DNA of 28,338 nucleotides from contig JAEWHQ010000195.1 in the NCBI GenBank assembly GCA_023387715.1, forward strand, positions 1 to 28,338. The letters run 5' to 3'. Shown in pieces: positions 1 through 8,520 of this stretch (its first letter is position 1; each line of letters opens with the position of its first letter). The position numbers were made by a program, and so were the translations under genes. The DNA is from Pseudomonadota bacterium (GTDB taxonomy: Bacteria > Pseudomonadota > Alphaproteobacteria > Rhizobiales > Rhizobiaceae). Below the pieces are notes generated by a model that saw nothing but the letters and a program-made list of their open reading frames with translations, had not been told where the DNA came from and made no database searches.

Positions 1-1497
1 ATTTTTAAAAGCTTCTTTCCTCAAGGTGAAATTGGCAGTTTTATTGCCGGCACGATGGTTGCTGGCACCGGCGAGGATTTGAAACTGACCGATCCGGCAA
101 CCGGCAAGGTTTTTGCCAGTTTTAAAGATGCAGATCAGGCAGTTATTGATAGTGCAATGGCAGAAGCCGCACGCGCACAGCGCGAGTGGATGCAACTGAC
201 AGCATCACATCGTGGCCGTGTGATGTATGAGATTGCCCGTCGCATTCGTGAACATGCGCCATTGATTGCAGAAATTGAAAGCCGCTCAGCTGGTCGGCCT
301 ATCCGTGATATTGGCGGTGAAGCGGTGCGCGTTGCTGAAATGTTTGAATATTACGCAGGTTGGTGTGATAAGCTTTATGGCGACGTCATTCCTGTGCCAA
401 GCTCGCATCTCAATTATACACGCCATGAACCGGTGGGGGTTGTGGCACAAATTACACCGTGGAATGCACCGCTTTTTACCGGTGGCTGGCAAATAGCACC
501 TGCTATTTGTGCCGGTAATGCGGTGGTGATCAAACCATCAGAACTGACACCTCTCAGCACCCTTATTCTGGGTCTTTTATGCGAGCAGGGCGGGGCACCA
601 CGCGGCCTTGTCAATGTGATTGCCGGTGCAGGTTTAACTGCCGGACAGGCAATGGTCTCGCATCAGCGTACATCCTTGGTGGTGTTTGTCGGCTCGGCGC
701 AGGCTGGCTCTGCCATTGCAGCAACGGCTGCCAAAAATGTGGTTCCTTGTATTTTGGAGCTGGGTGGAAAATCGGCTAATATCGTCTTTGCTGATGCAGA
801 GATCGACCGCGCAATTTTAGGGGCGCAATCAGCTATTTTCAGCGGCGCAGGCCAGTCTTGTGTCTCTGGCTCACGCTTGCTTGTTCATCGCTCCATTCAT
901 CAGCAATTTGTCGAGCGTTACGCTGATGCGGCTAACCGCATCGTCGTGGGTGATCCTTATGATCAAAACTCGCATATCGGCCCTATCAATAATGAGCGCC
1001 AATGGCAAAAAATTGACCAGATGGTACGTGAAGGTGTCAGCGAAGGTGCGCAGCTAGCAGCGGGTGGTCAAAAGCCTGCAAGTTTGGAAAATACCGGTGG
1101 TTTTTATTATGCGCCGACCATTCTTGATGCGGTCAAACCTTCAATGACAATTGCGCAGGAAGAGGTGTTTGGCCCTGTGGTGGCTGTGATGCCTTTTGAC
1201 GATGAAGCTGAAGCTGTAGAGCTTGCCAATAGTACGCCTTATGGTTTGGCAGGCGCTGTCTGGACGCAAAATGTTGCCCGGGCGCATCGTGTTGCTGGTC
1301 AAATCCGTGCCGGAACATTTTGGATCAACAGCTATAAAACCATTTCAGTGATGTCACCATTTGGTGGCTTTGGTCGCAGCGGTTATGGCCGGTCCAGCGG
1401 ACGGGATGCTTTGCTGGCCTATACACAGACAAAAAGTGTTTGGGTTGAAACCGGAGAAAATCCAGTGATTACATTCGGTTATTCGCCGGAAGCTTGA
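1..1497 (+). CDS. NAD(P)-dependent aldehyde dehydrogenase, 5' end missing
   Basis: Oxidises an aldehyde to its acid with NAD(P)+; substrate not predictable. The frame is open from base 1, and the residues before the first ATG (base 55) still look like an ALDH N-terminus (GSFIAGTMVAGTGEDLKLTDP aligns with the usual 'I.G.....G..l.dPATG' start), so the true start lies upstream of the window. Counting from base 55, the general base Glu is at residue 235 (LELGGK) and the catalytic Cys at 269 (GQSCVSG); their spacing of 34 is canonical. PWNAPL (cofactor loop) and EEVFGPVV are also present. The visible length of about 498 residues is normal for the family, so only a few residues are missing. It ends at a strong terminator and converges on the SorC-type regulator. 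A functional link to the Ugp-like operon beyond that regulator is only suggested by proximity. Confidence 0.93.
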   Translation: MFKSFFPQGEIGSFIAGTMVAGTGEDLKLTDPATGKVFASFKDADQAVIDSAMAEAARAQREWMQLTASHRGRVMYEIARRIREHAPLIAEIESRSAGRPIRDIGGEAVRVAEMFEYYAGWCDKLYGDVIPVPSSHLNYTRHEPVGVVAQITPWNAPLFTGGWQIAPAICAGNAVVIKPSELTPLSTLILGLLCEQGGAPRGLVNVIAGAGLTAGQAMVSHQRTSLVVFVGSAQAGSAIAATAAKNVVPCILELGGKSANIVFADAEIDRAILGAQSAIFSGAGQSCVSGSRLLVHRSIHQQFVERYADAANRIVVGDPYDQNSHIGPINNERQWQKIDQMVREGVSEGAQLAAGGQKPASLENTGGFYYAPTILDAVKPSMTIAQEEVFGPVVAVMPFDDEAEAVELANSTPYGLAGAVWTQNVARAHRVAGQIRAGTFWINSYKTISVMSPFGGFGRSGYGRSSGRDALLAYTQTKSVWVETGENPVITFGYSPEA

Positions 1498-1514
1498 ATA
1501 TTACTTTAACATGG

Positions 1515-1553
1515 CTTGCCGGGAGCTGAAAAAGGCTTCCGGCAAGTCTTTTT
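1515..1553 (+). terminator. Intrinsic terminator after the aldehyde dehydrogenase
   Basis: A 12-bp stem (1515-1526 pairs with 1535-1546, one G-T wobble) with an 8-base loop is followed by TCTTTTT at 1547-1553. The T-run overlaps the stop codon of the opposite-strand regulator, so the two genes share a very tight convergent junction. Confidence 0.88.
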
Positions 1554-2490
1554 AGTGCCCGAGAACAGACTTTGCGCTTTCGGCATCAATGGCCAGAATA
1601 GTGGGATAGCCGCCTTTTAAGATAGCGGTGACAATTGGTATTTTATGCGCTCCGCCACCGACAATCAGCCGGTGGCGGATTGTCTTTAAGCTGGTCAGTT
1701 CCGGTGCCAGCACCTGACGATTAATCGTGTGGTCAAGTTGTTTGCCCTCAGCGTTGAGAAAACGTCCGGCCAGATCACCAACTGCGCCATGCTCTTTCAG
1801 CTCTTCAATGCCGATACCTTCCGGCAAACCGTAGCGCACTTGCAATGAACGGTTGGAGGCATCACCGACACTGAAATAGGCCAGATCAACATTGCAGATA
1901 GTTTCATAAGTGCGGCGGAAAACCGTTTGCGAAATAATCGCATCACGCGATTCCGGTGACTCTGCATAAATAGGCGCAACAAAATAACGGCAATGAGCTG
2001 AGAAAACTTGCGCAAAACCGCGAACGATCTCAAAGGTGTTGATTTCGGTGCCTTGTGTCAGACCGCCGGTCATGGAGTGAACTTCCATGTCTTCACGCGG
2101 TTGCGGGGTCATAAATTGAATGGTCTCCCGCAATGTAGAGCCCCACGCGACACCAAAAGAGCGGATATTATGCGCTGCAATAAAGCGATCAAGATAGGCT
2201 GCAACTGCGCGCCCCATAATCTTATGGATTTGTGAAGCATCTTCGGGCGTTGGCACAACAATTGCATCTTCAAGGCCAAAGCGCTGGCAAAGCTCTGCTT
2301 CCAAGGCCACGCAATCAGCCAGCTTGCTATTGAATGACACTTTGACAACGCCGTCGCGATGCGCCTGCGCCAGCATTTCATTGACCCTTCTGCGCGTCAG
2401 ATGAAGGCGGTCGGCAATCTGTGCCTGCGTTAAACCTTCCACATGATAGAGCCACGATGCTCGCACAATCAGGTCGTTTTGATCCATCAC
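1552..2490 (-). CDS. SorC-family (sugar-binding) transcriptional regulator
   Basis: Effector-responsive DNA-binding regulator of 312 residues, the normal SorC/DeoR-type length. The N-terminal helix-turn-helix lies at about residues 8-55 (YHVEGLTQAQIADRLHLTRR), followed by the phosphosugar-isomerase-like effector domain from about residue 60 to the end, with typical stretches such as FGVAWGSTL and IVGGGAHKIP. Family members sense sugars, polyols or their phosphates and act as tetramers. It is transcribed divergently from the Ugp-like operon with a 134-bp gap containing paired GTTACA-type sites, so it very probably controls that operon and itself. A glycerol-phosphate or polyol-phosphate effector is inference from the neighbours. 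Start: the ATG at 2488-2490; the next codon is also ATG and is an equally good start. Confidence 0.9.
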   Translation of the reverse strand: MMDQNDLIVRASWLYHVEGLTQAQIADRLHLTRRRVNEMLAQAHRDGVVKVSFNSKLADCVALEAELCQRFGLEDAIVVPTPEDASQIHKIMGRAVAAYLDRFIAAHNIRSFGVAWGSTLRETIQFMTPQPREDMEVHSMTGGLTQGTEINTFEIVRGFAQVFSAHCRYFVAPIYAESPESRDAIISQTVFRRTYETICNVDLAYFSVGDASNRSLQVRYGLPEGIGIEELKEHGAVGDLAGRFLNAEGKQLDHTINRQVLAPELTSLKTIRHRLIVGGGAHKIPIVTAILKGGYPTILAIDAESAKSVLGH

Positions 2491-2501
2491 ATTTCCCTTA
2501 A

Positions 2502-2532
2502 GTTACATTTGTCATTCGAGTGTAACATATGT
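2502..2532. promoter_or_regulatory. Candidate SorC-type operator in the divergent gap
   Basis: Two related 11-mers, GTTACATTTGT (2502-2512) and GTAACATATGT (2522-2532), match at 9 of 11 positions and start exactly 20 bases apart, two helical turns. GTTACA (2502-2507) and TGTAAC (2521-2526) also form an inverted repeat. The site lies just upstream of the regulator start and about 95 bases before the ugpB-like start, a position expected for an operator serving both promoters. The regulator assignment is inference. Confidence 0.55.
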
Positions 2533-2624
2533 GCGTTAGTCGTTATGCATCGTCGCTGCGGCACGATTCTTCCCACGAAGAACCGCTCTACAGCTCATAC
2601 AATCATGCGTCTTAAGGATCAAAT

Positions 2625-3950
2625 ATGACGTCGCTCTTAAAAAAAGTCCTGACCAGTACAGCGGCAGGCAGTGTTTTGCTGGCAATGACAATGCCGGGCT
2701 TTGCCGCAGATCGGGTAAAGATTGAATGGTGGTATGCGATCAGCGGTAAGCTGAGCGAAACCGTACAGGAGCTCATTGCTGATTTTAACGCCTCGCAAGA
2801 TAAGTATGAAGTTGTCGGCGTTCATAAGGGCAATTACGAAGAAACCATGGCTGCTATGGTGGCAGCTTATCGTGCCGGTCAGCATCCGACCATTTTGCAA
2901 TCAGCAGAGCGCGGTTTTCTGACCATGTTGAATTCCGGTGCCATTATTCCGGTCAACAAGCTGATGGCAGATCAGGGCTATAAAACCAATTGGGGCGAAT
3001 TTATTGCGCCTGTTGCCAGTTTCTATGTTGTGAACGGGGAGCCGGCTGCTCTGCCGTTCAATTCCTCAACGCCTATTTTCTGGTTTAATGAAGATCAGTT
3101 AAAGCAGGCCGGTTTTGATGGTCCTGGTGAAACATGGCAGGAGGTGGATGAGCGCCTTTATGCGTTGAAGGAAAAAGGCATCACTAACTGCCCGATGGCG
3201 CTGGCTGGTGATTATCACTGGAGCCTTTTTGAAAATTATTCAGCCATCAACAATCAGCCATTCGGTACAAAATCCAACGGTTTTGACGGTCTTGATACTG
3301 AATTTGTCTATAATAAAACCTCCGTTGTGCAGCAGACTGAGCGTCTAAAACGCTGGATTGATGATGGTATTTTGCATGTTGCGGGTGAGGGCTTGAACCC
3401 ATCACAAATGTTTACCTCAGGCACTTGCGCAACTTTGATCAATTCAACAGCTGGCCATTCTGCGGTTGAAAGTTCGGCTGAGTTTAAATGGAACGCGACT
3501 TACCTGCCTTATGAAAAAGGTGTTGAGCCGCAAAACTCCACTATTGGTGGTGCAGCACTTTGGGTTCTTGGTAATAAATCTCAAGAAGAGCAGGCCGGTG
3601 CGGCAGCGTTTCTGGACTTTGTTGCCAAGCCTGAAACGCAGGTCTGGTGGAGCAAGGCAACCGGTTATGTGCCTGTAACCACGGCTGCTTATGAAGCCTT
3701 GAAGGCGGAAGGGTATTTTGAGAAAAACCCGACCCGTGAGATTGCCATCAAGCAGCTTTCACGCGGTACACCCAATGAAAACTCACGCGGTTTCCGTTTT
3801 GGCAATCACAACCAGACCGGCGCAATCATGCTGGAAGAGTTGCAGGCCGTATGGACAGGGCAGAAGTCCGTGCAGGATGCGCTCGACTCCTCAGTGAAAC
3901 GCGGCAATGAAGTTCTCCGTCAGTATGAGCGGATCAATGCCGGTAAATAA
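2625..3950 (+). CDS. ugpB: Periplasmic binding protein, UgpB-like (sn-glycerol-3-phosphate type)
   Basis: Captures the transported ligand in the periplasm for the UgpAEC-type ABC importer. Residues 1-28 form a signal peptide ending FAA before DRVKIEWWY. The rest follows E. coli UgpB closely as I recall it: KGNYE (68-72), ILQSAE (90-95), PFNSSTP (144-150), NGFDG, IGGAALWV, KFLDF-like AAFLDFVAKPE, YFEKNP and the ending RGNEVLRQYE. Of the two E. coli pocket tryptophans (GWQGW), the second is kept as Trp199 but the first aligns with Asp196 (GDYHW), so the ligand may differ from plain glycerol-3-phosphate. Start: ATG 2625 with AAGGA at 2614-2618. It is the first gene of a six-gene operon. Confidence 0.92.
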   Translation: MTSLLKKVLTSTAAGSVLLAMTMPGFAADRVKIEWWYAISGKLSETVQELIADFNASQDKYEVVGVHKGNYEETMAAMVAAYRAGQHPTILQSAERGFLTMLNSGAIIPVNKLMADQGYKTNWGEFIAPVASFYVVNGEPAALPFNSSTPIFWFNEDQLKQAGFDGPGETWQEVDERLYALKEKGITNCPMALAGDYHWSLFENYSAINNQPFGTKSNGFDGLDTEFVYNKTSVVQQTERLKRWIDDGILHVAGEGLNPSQMFTSGTCATLINSTAGHSAVESSAEFKWNATYLPYEKGVEPQNSTIGGAALWVLGNKSQEEQAGAAAFLDFVAKPETQVWWSKATGYVPVTTAAYEALKAEGYFEKNPTREIAIKQLSRGTPNENSRGFRFGNHNQTGAIMLEELQAVWTGQKSVQDALDSSVKRGNEVLRQYERINAGK

Positions 3951-3957
3951 TCAGAAT

Positions 3958-4965
3958 ATGACATTGTCTGCTGGCGCCTATGAGCGCCAGCAAGATAGAG
4001 CGCAAAGCGTCTGTGCGCAGACGGTTCGTTTTAAGCTCGCCAACTGGTTTGCAAAGCTGACTAAGCCGTCATTGACCGGCCTGAAAACTGCACATTTCAA
4101 ACGAAATGGTATCGGTTTTCTGCTGCTTGCACCGCAATTGCTCATTCTGTTATTTTTCTTCTACATTCCTGCTTATAAAGCGCTGTCATTGGCTTTTGTC
4201 GAAACAGATCCATTTGGCATGAGCGTTATTTTTGTCGGGTTCAATAATTTTACCCGTCTTTTCGCCAGTCCCGAATATCGGTTCAGTGCTGTGCTGACCC
4301 TTGTGCTCACGGTTGTGCAAAGTGTGATTACGCTTGGTCTTGCGGCGATGCTTGCTTTTGCGACTGACCGTGTGATCCGCGGGCGGGCAGTTTATCGCCG
4401 TATTATCTTGCTGCCCTATGCGATTGCACCGGTTGCATCCGGTACAATATTTGCATTCATGTTTAATGCCAATGTGGGGCCGGTCGCACATTTTTTACAT
4501 GAGCTCGGCCTGCCGTGGAATCCGGCATTGCGCCCGATGGATGCGCAAATTCTGGTCGTGCTGGCCGCTGTTTGGAACCATCTTTGCTATGATTATATTT
4601 TTCTGGTCGCAGCAATATTATCTGTGCCGACCTCTTTAATGGAGGCCGCAGCGCTTGATGGTGCGCGCCCTCTGCGCAGATTTTTCACAGTAACCTTGCC
4701 GCTGATTATGCCGACCTTTTTCTTCCTGATGATTATGAACCTGATTTACGGCTTGTTTGAAACTTTTGCTCTCATTGACACAATGACGCGCGGCGGGCCT
4801 GCGGCTGCAACCAGTACACTTGTTTATAAGGTTTATCAGGATGGTTTCGTGCAGCTTGATCTGGGCACTTCGGCAGCGCAATCAGTGGTGCTGATGGGAA
4901 TTGCCATTCTTTTCACGGTTCTTCAGTTCCGCGCGGTTGAACGCCGCGTCAATTACGGGGTGTGA
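3958..4965 (+). CDS. ugpA: ABC permease, UgpA-like
   Basis: Inner-membrane permease half of the Ugp-like importer. It has about six membrane segments, beginning with GIGFLLLAPQLLILLFFFYI, and the permease EAA loop EAAALDGARPLRRFFTVTLP that docks on the ATPase. With ATG 3958 the protein is 335 residues, about 40 longer than E. coli UgpA; the extra part is a polar, basic N-terminal tail with no recognisable domain. Alternative in-frame ATGs at 3937 and 3907 lie inside ugpB; the one at 3937 has a better purine-rich upstream stretch (GAGCGG), so coupled initiation there is possible. The gene follows ugpB directly and overlaps ugpE by 4 bases if ugpE uses GTG. Confidence 0.9.
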   Translation: MTLSAGAYERQQDRAQSVCAQTVRFKLANWFAKLTKPSLTGLKTAHFKRNGIGFLLLAPQLLILLFFFYIPAYKALSLAFVETDPFGMSVIFVGFNNFTRLFASPEYRFSAVLTLVLTVVQSVITLGLAAMLAFATDRVIRGRAVYRRIILLPYAIAPVASGTIFAFMFNANVGPVAHFLHELGLPWNPALRPMDAQILVVLAAVWNHLCYDYIFLVAAILSVPTSLMEAAALDGARPLRRFFTVTLPLIMPTFFFLMIMNLIYGLFETFALIDTMTRGGPAAATSTLVYKVYQDGFVQLDLGTSAAQSVVLMGIAILFTVLQFRAVERRVNYGV

Positions 4966-5888
4966 TCATGGTTGAACGCTCGCCTGTATTGACCTTCTTT
5001 TGCCATGCAATTTTGCTGATTGGTGCTGTGATTGTTTGCCTGCCACTTTACATGGCTTTTGTCGCCGGATCACTGGATTTTGCCAGATTGCAAAAAATGC
5101 CGTTTCCATTGCTGCCGGAAGGTGAATTCTGGAACAATATGGTGGCCGCATGGACAGTGGTTGATTTTTCACAGCTCTATATCAACTCGATCATCACCAC
5201 GACATTGATTGTGGTTGGCAAGGTAACGGTTTCATTGATGGCAGCTTTTGCCATCACCTATTTCCGCTTTCCTTTTCGCATGACGATGTTCTGGATCATC
5301 TTCATTTCGCTGATGTTACCGATTGAGGCGCGGATTATCCCGACCTATGAGGCCCTTGCCGATGTGGGCGGGCCTTTGCGTGATTTTTTCCGTGTCACCG
5401 GTATCAGCTGGTTGGTGCAAATGGCCACTGGCTACCGGCTGGAGCTTGGGCTGCAATGGAATTTCATCAACAGTTATAGTGGGCTCATTCTGCCTCTGAT
5501 TGCATCAGCTTCAGCCACTTTTCTGTTCCGTCAGTTTTTTCTGACTGTGCCGGATGAATTGCTGGAGGCTGCAAAAATCGACAATGCAGGGCCGTTTAAA
5601 TTCTTCATTGATATTCTGCTGCCGCTGTCGGTCACGAATATTACGGCATTGGTGGTGCTGCTTTTTATCGGCAACTGGAACCAATATTTGTGGCCGCTTT
5701 TATTTACCACCACGCCGGACATGAAAACCGTTGTGTTGGGCTTACGAAGCCTTGTGCCCGGGCCTGATGAACCACCGGCATGGAACATCGCTATGGCTGC
5801 TTCTTTCTTTGTCATGCTGCCGCCGACGCTTGTCGTTATCTTTTTGCAGCGCTGGCTCACCAAGGGCGTGACGGATGTTGGCAAATAA
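4962..5888 (+). CDS. ugpE: ABC permease, UgpE-like, with an extra loop
   Basis: Second permease of the importer. The start HAILLIGAVIVCLPLYMAFVAGSLD, the middle FRFPFRMTMFWIIFISLMLP and LPLIASASATFLFRQFF, and the EAA loop EAAKIDNAGPFKFFIDILLP all match the UgpE family. At 308 residues it is about 27 longer than E. coli UgpE. The surplus lies at about residues 136-166, between IPTYEALAD and INSYSG, in a loop between membrane segments. The start is GTG 4962 (GTGA overlap with ugpA) or ATG 4968; the ATG is six bases downstream and would leave a 2-base gap. Either start fits translational coupling. Confidence 0.92.
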   Translation: MIMVERSPVLTFFCHAILLIGAVIVCLPLYMAFVAGSLDFARLQKMPFPLLPEGEFWNNMVAAWTVVDFSQLYINSIITTTLIVVGKVTVSLMAAFAITYFRFPFRMTMFWIIFISLMLPIEARIIPTYEALADVGGPLRDFFRVTGISWLVQMATGYRLELGLQWNFINSYSGLILPLIASASATFLFRQFFLTVPDELLEAAKIDNAGPFKFFIDILLPLSVTNITALVVLLFIGNWNQYLWPLLFTTTPDMKTVVLGLRSLVPGPDEPPAWNIAMAASFFVMLPPTLVVIFLQRWLTKGVTDVGK

Positions 5889-5912
5889 TCTCTTCTCACA
5901 GGAAAACAAAAA

Positions 5913-6653
5913 ATGACCTTTATTATCGGCCATCGCGGCGCCCGTAATCTCTGGGCAGAAAATTCTCTGACCGGATTTCGCAATCTCCTCGACCTGAATG
6001 TCGAAGGTGTAGAATTTGATGTGCATCTCACCAATGATGGTGAATTGCTGGTGATGCATGATGCTTTGCTGGATCGCACTGCCGAAGCCCAAGGGCCGGT
6101 CAGTGAGTTGCCTGCCGGAGCGCATCGCCAGATCCGCTTAAAAAACAGTTCTGACATTATTCCGACATTGGATGAAGTGCTGGCAATCTATGCTGGCACA
6201 AAGCTTGAACTGCATATTGAACTGAAAAAAGATGCCAATGGACAAGCCTATAAAGGCTTAGAAGCACTGGCGGCTGCTGCCATTGACAAATTTGGGCTGG
6301 CAGATCGTGCGTATCTGACCAGCTTTTCCGTCGATGTGCTGAAAACCATTCGTGCCACAGCCCCGCATATTCGCACATTAAATTCTTATCATATGCCGGA
6401 TGCTGAAGCAGAAGGCGTGGTGGAAGGTTTAAAGGCACGCCTTGCCGTTGCTGAGATTGTGGCGGTTGAAAAACATCTGCTTGGCACCCATTGGGATGAA
6501 ATCATTGCAAATGCGCCTTTATCGCGTCTTGGCGCATGGGTGCCTAATGAACGTGCTGACCTTGAAAAATGGATGAATTGTGGGTTACGCCAGATAACAA
6601 CAGACAATCCAGACACGGCACTTACCGTCAGAGGCTCCGGCACAACACTATGA
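5913..6653 (+). CDS. ugpQ: Glycerophosphodiester phosphodiesterase (UgpQ-like)
   Basis: Hydrolyses glycerophosphodiesters (for example glycerophosphocholine) to glycerol-3-phosphate and an alcohol, probably in the cytosol since no signal peptide is visible. The 246-residue length is standard for the GDPD family. Catalytic and metal residues are visible: His7 (GHRGA), Glu16 (AENS), Glu34 and Asp36 (VEFDVH), and His49-Asp50 (VMHD). It starts 24 bases after ugpE with AGGA upstream of ATG 5913, and its stop overlaps the start of the HAD gene (ATGA). Placement inside the transporter operon suggests that the imported ligand includes diesters, not only the monoester. Confidence 0.92.
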   Translation: MTFIIGHRGARNLWAENSLTGFRNLLDLNVEGVEFDVHLTNDGELLVMHDALLDRTAEAQGPVSELPAGAHRQIRLKNSSDIIPTLDEVLAIYAGTKLELHIELKKDANGQAYKGLEALAAAAIDKFGLADRAYLTSFSVDVLKTIRATAPHIRTLNSYHMPDAEAEGVVEGLKARLAVAEIVAVEKHLLGTHWDEIIANAPLSRLGAWVPNERADLEKWMNCGLRQITTDNPDTALTVRGSGTTL

Positions 6654-7351
6654 TGCATAAACCTGAACTTGTTATTTTTGATTGTGATGGTGTTTTGATC
6701 GACAGCGAGATTTTGTCGAGCCGCACTCTGTCTGAAGCGCTCCGTCGTGCCAATGTGGATTTGTCACCGATGGATGTGCATTTGCATTTTACCGGAAAAT
6801 CAGAACGCGACATCCGTCGTATCTGTGAAGATGATTATGGGCTGACCGATACGGATGCCGTATTTTCATCATGGCATGAAACGCTTTATCAAGCCTTTGC
6901 CGTTGATTTAATGCCAATGGCCGGTATGGCCGATTTGGTGCGCTCATTGCGGGTCAAAAAATCAGTCGCTTCAAACAGCCGTAACGAGCGGCTTTTATTA
7001 AGCTTGGGCAGAACGGTTTTATGGGAAAATCTGGCGCCTCATGTTTATGGGGCTGACAGTGTGAAAAACCCAAAACCGGCGCCGGATTTATTGCTGCATT
7101 GCGCTGTACAACATAAGGCAAAGCCAGAAGCGAGCATTATGATTGATGATAGTCCGCATGGCATTAGCGCGGCAGTTGCTGCCGGTATGCTGCCGGTCGG
7201 TTTTATTGATCTTAATGATCCGCGTCCGAACCGTGACACAATTTTACGCGATGCAGGCGCTAAACATATTGCCAAAGGTGCAGGTGAATTGGCTGTAATC
7301 TTAAACACGCTTGGTTGCGTGTTTGATGAGACGAGATATCAGCATGGCTAG
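6650..7351 (+). CDS. HAD-superfamily phosphatase (beta-phosphoglucomutase-like)
   Basis: A 233-residue haloacid dehalogenase-type hydrolase with all four motifs. The nucleophile Asp11 and the acid/base Asp13 are in [11 protein letters not shown], motif II is the Ser of VASNSR, motif III is the Lys of [11 protein letters not shown], and motif IV is [11 protein letters not shown]. The cap lies between motifs I and II (helical, subclass IA). It probably removes phosphate from a small phosphorylated metabolite. In this operon, glycerol phosphate released by the preceding phosphodiesterase is the natural guess, but substrate cannot be read from sequence. Start: ATG 6650 overlapping the previous stop, or the adjacent ATG 6653. 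Its last 8 bases overlap the ugpC start. Confidence 0.9.
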   Translation: MMHKPELVIFDCDGVLIDSEILSSRTLSEALRRANVDLSPMDVHLHFTGKSERDIRRICEDDYGLTDTDAVFSSWHETLYQAFAVDLMPMAGMADLVRSLRVKKSVASNSRNERLLLSLGRTVLWENLAPHVYGADSVKNPKPAPDLLLHCAVQHKAKPEASIMIDDSPHGISAAVAAGMLPVGFIDLNDPRPNRDTILRDAGAKHIAKGAGELAVILNTLGCVFDETRYQHG

Positions 7352-8402
7352 TATTGCTCTTCAAAATATACGCAAAACCTATGCCGGTGATGTCACTGCT
7401 ATTCATGATTTAAACCTGACGATTGAAGACAGTGAATTGCTGGTTCTGGTCGGGCCTTCCGGTTGTGGCAAATCCACTTTATTGCGGATGATTGCTGGCC
7501 TGGAAAGCATTTCCGGCGGCACTATCAGCATTGATGAAGTGATTGTGAATGACAAGGAACCGGCAGAGCGTGACATCGCCATGGTGTTTCAAAATTATGC
7601 GCTTTATCCGCATATGACGGTGCGCCAGAACCTTGAATATGGCTTGAAAAACCGTGGCACACCACGCACTGAAATTGATCGCAGAATTAACAATGCGGCG
7701 CAAACTCTGGAAATTTCAGCCTTTTTAGATCGCAAGCCGCGGCAGCTTTCAGGTGGTCAACGTCAGCGCGTGGCAATGGGACGTGCCATTGTGCGCGAGC
7801 CTAAAGCCTTCTTGTTTGATGAGCCGCTTTCCAATCTGGATGCGAAATTACGTGGTCAGATGCGCATAGAAATCCGCCGTTTGCAGCGTGCGCTTAAAAC
7901 AACAAGCGTCTATGTCACCCATGATCAGCTGGAGGCAATGACTTTGGCTGATCGTCTGGTGGTGATGAATGGCGGACATATTGAACAGGTCGGCAAGCCG
8001 ATTGAGCTTTATGACCGGCCAGCGACACTTTTCGTGGCTGGTTTTATCGGTTCGCCACCAATGAATTTGATGCCTGTCACACAAGTCGCACCACTTGCAG
8101 GGGTTAACTTACCTGCAAACTTATCAAAACAGGTTGATATCATCGGCTTTCGTCCGGATCAGATTGCTATGTCTGATGGCACGCAAACAAGTGATGCGGT
8201 GCAACTGTCCGGTATGGTGGAGCTCATTGAGCAAGTCGGTGGCGAAAGCCATGTCTATGTCCGTATTGAAGGGCTTGATAAACCCTTGGTGACGGTATTG
8301 CAGGGCAGGCCGGCTTTAAACGAAGGCAATATACTGCGTTTTAAAGTGCCATATGCCAATCTGCATTACTTCAATAAGCAAAGTGGTTGCCGGATTGATT
8401 AA
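7344..8402 (+). CDS. ugpC: ABC ATPase, UgpC/MalK-like
   Basis: ATP-hydrolysing subunit that powers the Ugp-like importer. At 352 residues it has the usual UgpC/MalK length. Walker A is GPSGCGKST, the Q-loop is in [10 protein letters not shown], the signature is [14 protein letters not shown], Walker B with D-loop is [11 protein letters not shown], and the H-loop is [10 protein letters not shown]-terminal TOBE/regulatory domain begins at about residue 240 ([14 protein letters not shown]). I chose ATG 7344 because [13 protein letters not shown] is the family's normal start; earlier in-frame starts lie inside the HAD gene. Last gene of the operon. Confidence 0.94.
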   Translation: MASIALQNIRKTYAGDVTAIHDLNLTIEDSELLVLVGPSGCGKSTLLRMIAGLESISGGTISIDEVIVNDKEPAERDIAMVFQNYALYPHMTVRQNLEYGLKNRGTPRTEIDRRINNAAQTLEISAFLDRKPRQLSGGQRQRVAMGRAIVREPKAFLFDEPLSNLDAKLRGQMRIEIRRLQRALKTTSVYVTHDQLEAMTLADRLVVMNGGHIEQVGKPIELYDRPATLFVAGFIGSPPMNLMPVTQVAPLAGVNLPANLSKQVDIIGFRPDQIAMSDGTQTSDAVQLSGMVELIEQVGGESHVYVRIEGLDKPLVTVLQGRPALNEGNILRFKVPYANLHYFNKQSGCRID

Positions 8403-8469
8403 AAGTAAATAATTGAGTTACCAAAACCTTTATCTTAAATATAGGTGATATGATTTATAAAAATGGGCT

Positions 8470-8491
8470 ACCGGCATTAAATAGTGCCGGT
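8470..8491. terminator. Possible terminator hairpin between convergent genes
   Basis: A perfect 7-bp inverted repeat, ACCGGCA (8470-8476) and TGCCGGT (8485-8491), with an 8-base loop lies between the convergent ugpC and LuxR-type genes. On the minus strand it is followed within five bases by TTTTT, on the plus strand by an AT-rich stretch without a clean T-run. It therefore suits the LuxR-type gene better; the stem is short. Confidence 0.45.
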
Positions 8492-8520
8492 CAGCTTATA
8501 AAATCTTTATTATAATTCAA

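Noticed and set aside
55..57. ATG as the true start of the aldehyde dehydrogenase
   Set aside because: The frame is open to base 1 and the upstream residues still resemble the ALDH N-terminus, so the gene is better treated as cut by the window edge.
2443..2628. Small plus-strand frame across the SorC/ugp gap
   Set aside because: It overlaps the regulator start, has no ribosome site or recognisable family, and covers the operator-like repeats.
3907..3957. Longer N-terminus for the UgpA-like protein
   Set aside because: The extension lies in the end of ugpB and adds no family sequence. The ATG at 3937 cannot be fully excluded.
5531..6157. 208-codon minus-strand frame over the ugpE/phosphodiesterase junction
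   Set aside because: It is fully antisense to two well-supported genes and its translation shows no family features.
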